A stretch of DNA of 7,871 bases. It comes from Armatimonadota bacterium. GTDB lineage: Bacteria; Armatimonadota; UBA10988; DTZQ01. Location of the stretch: positions 1 through 7,871 of the forward strand of contig DTZQ01000269.1 of the NCBI GenBank assembly GCA_012961305.1. The letters are read 5' to 3'. The notes beneath the pieces were generated by a model. That model was given only the letters and a program-made list of their open reading frames with translations, was not told where the DNA came from and searched no databases. Within the stretch, counting starts at the first letter, position 1; each line of letters starts with the position of its first letter. A program made the translations under genes and the position numbers. Positions 1 through 4,910 of this stretch are shown piece after piece.

Positions 1-1251
1 CCTATCCCGTTCCTCTTCCAAAATGCGCGTTGCCATAATGCCTGGAATGTTGCAACCGTAGGCAATCAACAAACTCAGGAAGGTTTTCCCGTGTAGGCCC
101 AACAGGTGCATGAGGCGGTCCATGACAAAGGCCGCCCGGGCCAGGTAGCCGCTGTCTTCAAGCAGGGCCAGAAAGAAAAAGAAAATAATCAGCACCGGGA
201 AGAAAGTGAGAACGCTGCCCACCCCGGCAATAACTCCCTCGGTGAGCAGGTCGGTTAGCCAGGTCGGAGCGAAGGCTAACAGGGTGCGCACTCCCTCGCT
301 CAGGCGGTTGAAACCCGCGTCAATCCAGTCCTGTAAGGGGGCTGCCAGGGTGAAAGTCAGTCCGAAAATCACTCCAAACAGGCTCAGCAAAATGGGCAGG
401 CCCAAGAAGCGATGGGTGAAAAGGTGGTCCAGGCGGTCGGTGAGGGTAATGATAGAGCGGGGCGGACGCTTAAGAGTGGCCTTAAGTTTCTCCTCAATCC
501 AGGCATAGCGGGCGTGAGCGAGGTGGAAGGCAGCGTCCTCAGTCCGCTTTTGAACTTCAGTGAGGCGAGCCAGAGCCTTCTCCCCCAGAACTCGCTCCGC
601 CAAGCGCTGGGCCTCTCCATCCCCCTCCAACAGTTTCAAAGCCACCCACCGCCTCGGATAACCATCTAACGAAGGGACTGTTTGCAGTACCTCCTCCACC
701 TGCCGTAGAGGCCCAACTATCATTTCGTAATCTATGGACGCCGGCTGGGGAACTATCTCGCCCTGGGCAACTTGCGCTGCCGTCTCCAGCAGTTCCCGAA
801 TGCCTTGAGCCCGAACGGCAATTACTGGCACCACCGGCACCCCCAGCGCGGCCTGAAGTTTCTCTACCTCAATTTCATACCCCTTACTCTGAGCCAGGTC
901 CAGCATGTTTAGGGCCACTATCACTTTAGGGGTTAGTTCCAGCAACTCCGTTACCAAGTAGAGATTGCGCTCAAGGTTGGAGGCATCCACAATGGCAATA
1001 ACCACGTCTGGCCGCTCTTGTACAATATAATCGCGGGCAATAATCTCCTCTATGGAATTGGCCGTTAGGCTGTAAGTGCCCGGCAAATCTATGAGGTAAT
1101 AAGTGCGACCGTCGAAATGGCAAACCCCTTCCTTCTTCTCCACCGTTTTGCCCGGCCAGTTGCCTACATGCTGATGTAGACCCGTGAGGATGTTGAAAAT
1201 AGTACTCTTCCCCACATTGGGATTGCCCACCAGAGCCAATCTGAATTCCAT
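1..1251 (-). CDS. feoB: Ferrous iron transporter FeoB, N-terminal part (cut by window edge)
   Basis: FeoB is the inner-membrane permease for Fe2+, with a cytoplasmic G-protein domain joined to a helical spacer and a transmembrane channel. The 417 codons visible here start at ATG 1251 and run off the left edge with no stop. G-protein motifs are clear: G1 GNPNVGKS at residues 9-16, G2 Thr36 in NWPGKTVE, G3 DLPG at 55-58 and G4 NMLD at 115-118. The G5 position, usually an SA pair, reads IA near 144-145. Membrane segments begin near residue 283, with a Phe-rich helix at about 347-364. The conserved channel motif with Cys400 (AYGCNIPGIMATR) follows near the cut end. The start is supported by GGGGAGGG six bases upstream. 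It lies 43 nt behind feoA in the same operon. Roughly the C-terminal third or more of a typical FeoB is missing only because of the window edge. Identification is very secure. Confidence 0.97.
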   Translation of the reverse strand, partial: MEFRLALVGNPNVGKSTIFNILTGLHQHVGNWPGKTVEKKEGVCHFDGRTYYLIDLPGTYSLTANSIEEIIARDYIVQERPDVVIAIVDASNLERNLYLVTELLELTPKVIVALNMLDLAQSKGYEIEVEKLQAALGVPVVPVIAVRAQGIRELLETAAQVAQGEIVPQPASIDYEMIVGPLRQVEEVLQTVPSLDGYPRRWVALKLLEGDGEAQRLAERVLGEKALARLTEVQKRTEDAAFHLAHARYAWIEEKLKATLKRPPRSIITLTDRLDHLFTHRFLGLPILLSLFGVIFGLTFTLAAPLQDWIDAGFNRLSEGVRTLLAFAPTWLTDLLTEGVIAGVGSVLTFFPVLIIFFFFLALLEDSGYLARAAFVMDRLMHLLGLHGKTFLSLLIAYGCNIPGIMATRILEEERDR

Positions 1252-1294
1252 GGGTAACCCTCCCCGGTAAATAGTCCGCCCTGGAAATGTCCTT

Positions 1295-1549
1295 CTACTT
1301 GCCCTTTGGCATTTTAGGAGGTAAGGGACGGACAATAATTTTATTCGCTTCCCCTCGCCCCAAGACCAAGCGACTGTCCCGCACCAGGACAATCAGCGGC
1401 CCTACGAAAGCATTGTTCACCACCTCAATTTCGGTTCCTACCGTCAAGCCCAAGGCATTGAGCCGGGATACCAGTCCCCGCCCCCCCTGCAAACCTACAA
1501 TTTCTCCCCGTTCACCCGGATGCATTAGAGACAGCGGTCTAATGCCCAT
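1295..1549 (-). CDS. feoA: Ferrous iron transport accessory protein FeoA
   Basis: FeoA is a small cytoplasmic SH3-like protein needed for FeoB-dependent Fe2+ uptake and thought to act on the permease directly. The 84-residue product has the family pattern: PLSLMHPGERGEIVGL, then Gly-rich GGRG, RLNALGLTVGTEIEVV, a GPLIVLVRDSRLVLGR strand pair, and AxxIIVRPL at the end. I chose ATG 1549, which gives MGIRPLSL, the usual FeoA N-terminus, with GAGGAG just upstream (spacing 3-5 nt). A longer reading from TTG 1576 adds nine residues without family resemblance. That start would lie inside a hairpin and has no well-spaced ribosome site, so I reject it. The gene sits between fur and feoB on the same strand. 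Its C-terminus is Lys/Pro-rich (PPKMPKGK). Confidence 0.93.
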   Translation of the reverse strand: MGIRPLSLMHPGERGEIVGLQGGRGLVSRLNALGLTVGTEIEVVNNAFVGPLIVLVRDSRLVLGRGEANKIIVRPLPPKMPKGK

Positions 1550-1567
1550 GGTCTCCTCAGATTTACA

Positions 1568-1592
1568 AGCGTTCAACCTTTTGCGGAACGCT
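1568..1592 (-). repeat. Intercistronic hairpin between fur and feoA
   Basis: On the minus strand AGCGTT (1592-1587) and AACGCT (1573-1568) form a perfect 6-bp stem with a 13-nt loop; two further G-T pairs can extend it outward. It starts in the fur stop codon and ends about 18 nt before the feoA ATG. There is no T-run, so it is not an obvious terminator. It could slow exonucleases or tune feoA translation, or be chance. Function is inferred only from position. Confidence 0.4.
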
Positions 1593-2023
1593 CAATTCCC
1601 TTCCATCTGACAGCGTTCACAGAGGCCATATATTTCCAACTGAAACCCTTCCACGGCAAACCCTTCGCCTGTCGAGAGGCCGAAAAGTAGTTCCGCGAAG
1701 CCCTGAGTAGTGGGAAGTCCAGCCTCGCTTACCTGTCCGCACCGTTTGCAAATCAGATGTACTTCAGCCTCGTGCTGAATCTCGAAGTGGGCGTGAACTT
1801 CTCGCAGGCTGGCCCCGTGAATCAAGCCCAGTTCCGCCAACAGGTTCAGGGTTCGATAGACGGAAGCCAAACTAATGCTTTCGCCTGCTGCCGTCAAGCG
1901 TTGGTGCACTTCCTCCGCGCTCAAATGCGTCCCCTCGTGGGAACGCAGGATGTCAATCACCAGACGCCGTGGGCGCGTCAATCTAAACCCAGCCTTTTTC
2001 AATTTAGCGTGCAGAGTAGTCAT
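1592..2023 (-). CDS. fur: Fur-family metal-responsive transcriptional repressor
   Basis: A 143-residue Fur-family repressor, a normal length for the family. Such proteins are dimeric; metal binding lets the N-terminal winged helix bind palindromic operators. Residues 1-75 hold the winged helix, with the recognition-helix pattern SLASVYRTLNLLAELGLI at 51-68. Structural zinc cysteines are present as C92xxC95 and C135xxC138. Metal ligands equivalent to E. coli H33, E81 and H90 are seen as H33, E81 and H89. The HHHDH stretch of classical Fur is replaced by EAEVH (85-89), and the C-terminal regulatory histidine position reads Leu134, so one metal site looks altered. ATG 2023 has AAGG six bases upstream. 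It is first in an operon with feoA and feoB, behind a strong promoter with a palindromic operator, so autoregulation is likely. PerR or Zur are alternatives; the feoAB linkage favours iron. Confidence 0.9.
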   Translation of the reverse strand: MTTLHAKLKKAGFRLTRPRRLVIDILRSHEGTHLSAEEVHQRLTAAGESISLASVYRTLNLLAELGLIHGASLREVHAHFEIQHEAEVHLICKRCGQVSEAGLPTTQGFAELLFGLSTGEGFAVEGFQLEIYGLCERCQMEGN

Positions 2024-2038
2024 GGGTCACCTTCAGAC

Positions 2039-2061
2039 TTATTGAGAAAATTTCGCAATAA
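2039..2061 (-). promoter_or_regulatory. Candidate Fur-family operator over the fur transcription start
   Basis: A 23-bp near-perfect palindrome centred on base 2050. On the plus strand the left half is TTATTGAGAAA (2039-2049) and the right half is TTTCGCAATAA (2051-2061). Ten of eleven base pairs match; only 2045/2055 fails. The TTGnGAAA-n-TTTCnCAA core with a single central base has the 7-1-7 or wider geometry typical of Fur-family sites, although the bases differ from the E. coli Fur box. It lies directly downstream of the -10 hexamer (2063-2068), so the expected +1 falls inside it and bound repressor would block initiation. The match to a Fur-family site is inference from symmetry, position and the gene it precedes. 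Confidence 0.7.
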
Positions 2062-2062
2062 T

Positions 2063-2091
2063 ATTATACCTGGTGCCCCGCAGTTTGTCAA
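2063..2091 (-). promoter_or_regulatory. Consensus sigma-70 promoter of fur-feoA-feoB
   Basis: On the minus strand TTGACA (2091-2086) and TATAAT (2068-2063) are separated by exactly 17 bases, a 12/12 match to the housekeeping consensus. The -10 hexamer is 39 nt from the fur ATG. A second short palindrome, ATAATATTAT at 2058-2067, overlaps the -10. With the larger palindrome just downstream, this looks like a strong promoter held off by a repressor. It drives leftward transcription, away from the oxidoreductase gene at 2323. Confidence 0.9.
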
Positions 2092-2322
2092 GGGGAAATT
2101 GGGCGGTGGGAGGAAAAGGGAAGCGGAAATTGTTCCCCCAGGAGGAGTTGGCTGCCGGGCGGGGAAAACTAAAGAGGACACTTTATAGCCTATGGCGGCG
2201 GGCGTACATCCTCGCCTGCTATTTGCCATCTGCGACGGGCAACGAGCAATTTTTGTTCTCTGTGCCTCTGAGGGTGATAAATAAGGTGGAAATACCACGG
2301 AGGCAAGAAAGGAGGGCAACCG
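2092..2322. other. Divergent intergenic region upstream of the oxidoreductase gene
   Basis: This stretch between the fur promoter and the oxidoreductase start holds no credible gene. For the plus strand I see only a weak promoter candidate: TTGTTC (2253-2258), a 17-base spacer, and GATAAA (2276-2281), 3/6 and 4/6 to consensus. A small dyad, GTGG (2286-2289) and CCAC (2295-2298) around a 5-base centre, lies just upstream of the ribosome site and could be an operator or chance. A strong Shine-Dalgarno AAAGGAGGG (2308-2316) lies six bases before ATG 2323. Confidence 0.35.
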
Positions 2323-3375
2323 ATGTCCGAGATAAACGTGGGGGTGGTGGGCTACGGGCTGGGCGGCAAGGTGTTCCACTGCCCGCTCATCCAGGCCACG
2401 GAGGGGCTGAACCTGTACGCCGTCTGTTCTCGTACCGAGGAAAAGCGAGCCGCGGCTAAAGCCGATTATGAGGACCTCGTAACTTACGCCACGGTAGAGG
2501 AACTGCTGGCCGACCCCAACCTTGACCTGGTAGTCATTTCCACGCCTCACGACACCCACGCGCCACTGGCCTTGCAGGCTTTTGCCGCCAAGAAACATGT
2601 GGTTATGGACAAACCCATCGCGGTAACCACCCAGGAGGCGGACCAAATGATTGCCGCCGCCAAGGAGCAGGGCGTTCTCTTCAGCGTGTTCCAAAATCGC
2701 CGCTGGGATGGGGATTACCTGACGGTCAAACAGGCCATTGAAAGCGGTTGGTTGGGGGAGGTTTACACCTTCGAGTCGCGGGTGGTAGGCTACGGCCTGC
2801 CGGGACGCACCTGGCGCGGCAAGAAGGAGCACGGTGGGGGGCGGCTGCGGGACTGGGGGGCACACTTGGTAGACCAGGCCCTCCAACTGTTTGGGGAAGT
2901 GGAGACCGTCTGGGCCGATTTGCAGTACCGCCATTGGGACGCTGGCTTCACGGTCGAAAGTGGGGCCGTAGTGTGGCTGAGGTTCACCAGCGGAGTGCGC
3001 GCCCTCCTCGAAACCAACTGCTACTCCCGTATTCCGCAGCCGCGCTTTTACGTGCACGGCTCCCTGGGCAGCCTCGAAAAGTACGGCCTCGATCCACAGG
3101 AGGAGGCCCTTAAACGGGGAATCGTGCGGGGGGCCCGGGACGACCCGGCCCATTATGCTCGGCTGGTGACGGAAATCAACGGCCAGGTCATTGACGCGCG
3201 CCTGGAGACCCAGCCGGGGAACTATTTGGCCTACTATGCTAACATCGCCGCAGCCCTGCTGCAGGGGGCGGAGTTGGCGGTCAAACCGGAAGAGTCCCGC
3301 GAGGGCTTACGGGTCATTGAGGCGGCGTTCGCGTCCGCCGAGACGGGCGGCGCGGTGTGCCTGGGGGAGGTGTAA
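2323..3375 (+). CDS. Gfo/Idh/MocA-family oxidoreductase, YdgJ/IolW-like (probable NADP-dependent scyllo-inositol dehydrogenase)
   Basis: A 350-residue NAD(P)-dependent sugar/cyclitol dehydrogenase of normal family length, predicted cytoplasmic. The N-terminal Rossmann fold carries GYGLGG (10-15, GxGxxG) followed by VFHCPLI, a run typical of the YdgJ/IolW branch. Ser36-Arg37 after the second strand suits NADP(H) over NAD(H). The DKP triplet at 96-98 gives the catalytic Lys97 (the family more often has EKP). SVFQNRRWDGDYLT (121-134) and the active-site block D177-x3-H181-x2-D184 follow. The C-terminal motif KYGLDPQEEALKRG (253-266) and the PGNYLAYYANI block (298-308) closely match what I recall of E. 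coli YdgJ and B. subtilis IolW, which interconvert scyllo-inositol and scyllo-inosose. Substrate is therefore a good guess but not proven. AAAGGAGGG six bases upstream fixes the start. It leads a plus-strand unit, 42 nt before a TIM-barrel isomerase that may act on the same compound. Confidence 0.9.
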   Translation: MSEINVGVVGYGLGGKVFHCPLIQATEGLNLYAVCSRTEEKRAAAKADYEDLVTYATVEELLADPNLDLVVISTPHDTHAPLALQAFAAKKHVVMDKPIAVTTQEADQMIAAAKEQGVLFSVFQNRRWDGDYLTVKQAIESGWLGEVYTFESRVVGYGLPGRTWRGKKEHGGGRLRDWGAHLVDQALQLFGEVETVWADLQYRHWDAGFTVESGAVVWLRFTSGVRALLETNCYSRIPQPRFYVHGSLGSLEKYGLDPQEEALKRGIVRGARDDPAHYARLVTEINGQVIDARLETQPGNYLAYYANIAAALLQGAELAVKPEESREGLRVIEAAFASAETGGAVCLGEV

Positions 3376-3417
3376 CCGCCTACGGGCCTCCGTTGCCTGG
3401 TCTAAGGAGGAAAGACC

Positions 3418-4272
3418 ATGACTTTCGGCGCGAGCATTCATGCCCTTACGGATTTCGAGCACGATGTGCGGCCCTTCCACGAGGCCTTAAACCTGGTGCG
3501 GGAAGCAGGATGTAGTTACATCATGCTGTTTTCCCATCCCCGCGGTCCCGTGCTGAGGCCCGAAGCCCGCCCAGAGGCCAGCCTGCTCAACCTCTTAGAT
3601 TCCCACACCCGCACCGTCCGCTGGGCCGTGCACGATGCGGGATTGGAACTGGCGGTGCTCTATTCGGGCGGCCTGGAGGTAAGCGAGGAGGGCACCCTCG
3701 CCGCCAGCCTCGACCTCCTGAAACGGGCCCGCGACTGTGCCCTTTCCCTGGGCGCGACTCACCTGGCCGTTAACGCCGGCCGCGCGCCGGCCCCCGGCCT
3801 GCCCACGGAGCAAAAGCGGGACTTAATTGACCGTTTGGCCCACATCTGCTCCACGGCCATGGAGGGCTACACCGCCGTGCGCTTGGGGGTGGATTTGCAT
3901 TACCACAGCCCGATAGAGACGGTAGCCGACGCGGAATATTTCCTCTCCCAGACGGAGAACCCCGTCGGGGTACTGTTGAACATCGGCCATCTGACCACTT
4001 GTCGCCAGGCCGGCTGGGAATTGGCCGCCCGCCATCCAGCCCGCCTGCCCATCGTAGGGTGGAAAGACCACCGCCTGGACGCTCCCCAGCCAGTTTTCTC
4101 TGTACAACTGGGAACCGGCGACAGCCCGCTGGAGAAATACGCCCAGCAGTTGAAATACGATAACGTGGAGCGGCGGCACATTATCGCCTTTGAGCACGTG
4201 CCCTTTGCTGACAAACCCCGCGCGCTCCGGAGGAGTTTGGAGTACTTGCAGGCCCTCTGGGGACAGGTGTAG
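3418..4272 (+). CDS. Sugar phosphate isomerase/epimerase-like TIM-barrel protein (AP endonuclease 2 / IolE-IolI superfamily)
   Basis: A 284-residue predicted cytoplasmic TIM barrel of the xylose-isomerase-like superfamily, close in length to IolI and IolE. Enzymes of this fold use a divalent metal to isomerise, epimerise or dehydrate keto-sugars and inososes. Visible landmarks are GASIHALTDFEHDV at the N-terminus, LGATHLAVNAGR (111-122), GVDLHYHS (157-164), VLLNIGHLTTC (185-195), VGWKDH (213-218), QLGTGDSPLEKY (230-241) and AFEHVPF (257-263). The usual metal ligands are a Glu, an Asp, a His and a Glu. By my alignment the first two positions read Asp159 and Asn188, while Glu259 is kept, so the metal site may be weakened or rearranged. 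AAGGAGG seven bases upstream of ATG 3418 supports the start. Pairing with an IolW-like dehydrogenase suggests a shared polyol or inosose substrate; this is inference. The exact reaction cannot be read from the sequence. Confidence 0.8.
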   Translation: MTFGASIHALTDFEHDVRPFHEALNLVREAGCSYIMLFSHPRGPVLRPEARPEASLLNLLDSHTRTVRWAVHDAGLELAVLYSGGLEVSEEGTLAASLDLLKRARDCALSLGATHLAVNAGRAPAPGLPTEQKRDLIDRLAHICSTAMEGYTAVRLGVDLHYHSPIETVADAEYFLSQTENPVGVLLNIGHLTTCRQAGWELAARHPARLPIVGWKDHRLDAPQPVFSVQLGTGDSPLEKYAQQLKYDNVERRHIIAFEHVPFADKPRALRRSLEYLQALWGQV

Positions 4273-4341
4273 TTCGAGCACCGGGAACCTCTGCCCGCTA
4301 AAATTCGCTGTAATGTTTGGGACAGGGCAAGGAGGAAGATT

Positions 4342-4851
4342 ATGACGGTGCTTACGGTTCTGGGCTACGTGGTCTTCTGGCTGGTGGTCGGCGCGGGTTT
4401 GCTGTCCATTCCCTTCGGCCTGCCGGGCCCGCTGATTATTGCCCTGGCGGCATTGGTGCTGGGCTATGTTACCGATTGGACGGTACTTTCGCTGGCGGCA
4501 GGTTTGGTGTTAACCGGACTGGCGGTGCTGGCAGAAATTGCCGACAACCTGTTGGGCGCGGCAGGAGCGCGGCGGTACGGAGGCTCCCGTTGGGGCATGG
4601 CGGGGGCCCTGGTGGGGAGCATCGTGGGAGCCCTCATTGGCTTGCCCATTGCCTTCGTGGGCAGTGTGGCCGGAGCGTTCCTCGGCCTGTTCGTGGGTGC
4701 CCTCGTCGCGGAACTCCTGGTACAGCGTGACCTCCGTCAGGCCCTTCGCGCCGGCTATGGGGCCTTTCTGGGCCGCACGGCCGCGTTGATGCTGAAGATG
4801 TTCTTGGGCGTCGCCATGGTCCTCTGGCTCGGCTTCGCCCTGTGGGGCTGA
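4342..4851 (+). CDS. DUF456-family membrane protein
   Basis: A 169-residue, very hydrophobic integral membrane protein with no assigned reaction. Helices are visible at about 2-24, 28-46, 48-68, 86-104, 106-126 and 146-168. Family features are GLPGPLIIALAALVLG (26-41) after the first helix, the GAAGARRYGGSRWG loop (72-85), and AELLVQRDLRQALRAGYGAFLGR (123-145). Residues 85-119 form a glycine-zipper-like run with many small residues spaced by three or four, suggesting tightly packed or oligomeric helices. AAGGAGG six bases before ATG 4342 supports the start. The gene follows the isomerase by 69 nt and probably shares its transcript; a connection in function is not shown. The stop codon lies in the loop of a hairpin at 4841-4858. 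Confidence 0.85.
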   Translation: MTVLTVLGYVVFWLVVGAGLLSIPFGLPGPLIIALAALVLGYVTDWTVLSLAAGLVLTGLAVLAEIADNLLGAAGARRYGGSRWGMAGALVGSIVGALIGLPIAFVGSVAGAFLGLFVGALVAELLVQRDLRQALRAGYGAFLGRTAALMLKMFLGVAMVLWLGFALWG

Positions 4852-4858
4852 CCCCACA
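4841..4858 (+). terminator. GC-rich hairpin at the end of the plus-strand operon
   Basis: TGTGGGG (4841-4847) and CCCCACA (4852-4858) form a perfect 7-bp stem with a 4-base loop. The loop contains the TGA stop of the DUF456 gene. No T-run follows on either strand, so it is not a classical intrinsic terminator. It may mark the 3' end of the transcript or protect it. Confidence 0.4.
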
Positions 4859-4861
4859 AAT

Positions 4862-4907
4862 GCGGATTGCCATTGTTCCTCACCCCTAACGCATCCGTCC
4901 AATCCGC
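4862..4907. repeat. Inverted repeat in the convergent gap between the DUF456 gene and ileS
   Basis: GCGGATTG (4862-4869) and CAATCCGC (4900-4907) are perfect 8-bp inverted copies around a 30-base centre. They fill the 59-bp gap where two transcription units converge. The arrangement could act as a two-way transcription stop, but the long loop and the lack of T-runs make this weak. Confidence 0.3.
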
Positions 4908-4910
4908 GTT

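Noticed and set aside
206..669. Open frames on both strands (206-508, 384-620, 412-669)
   Set aside because: All lie within feoB in other frames; the FeoB reading is continuous through this stretch.
1581..1595. TTGCG...CTCAA resembling the fur operator arms
   Set aside because: The arms are two bases closer than in the operator at 2039-2061 and the inner pairs do not match; it is probably chance within the fur-feoA junction.
2253..2281. Plus-strand promoter candidate for the oxidoreductase operon
   Set aside because: Only 3/6 and 4/6 matches; mentioned in the intergenic entry but too weak to call separately.
2020..3153. 377-codon open frame on the minus strand
   Set aside because: It lies opposite the well-supported oxidoreductase gene and the fur promoter region, and its translation shows no family features. 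It is a shadow of G+C-rich coding sequence.
4299..4304. TAAAAT as a -10 for the DUF456 gene
   Set aside because: No -35-like hexamer at acceptable spacing; co-transcription with the isomerase is simpler.
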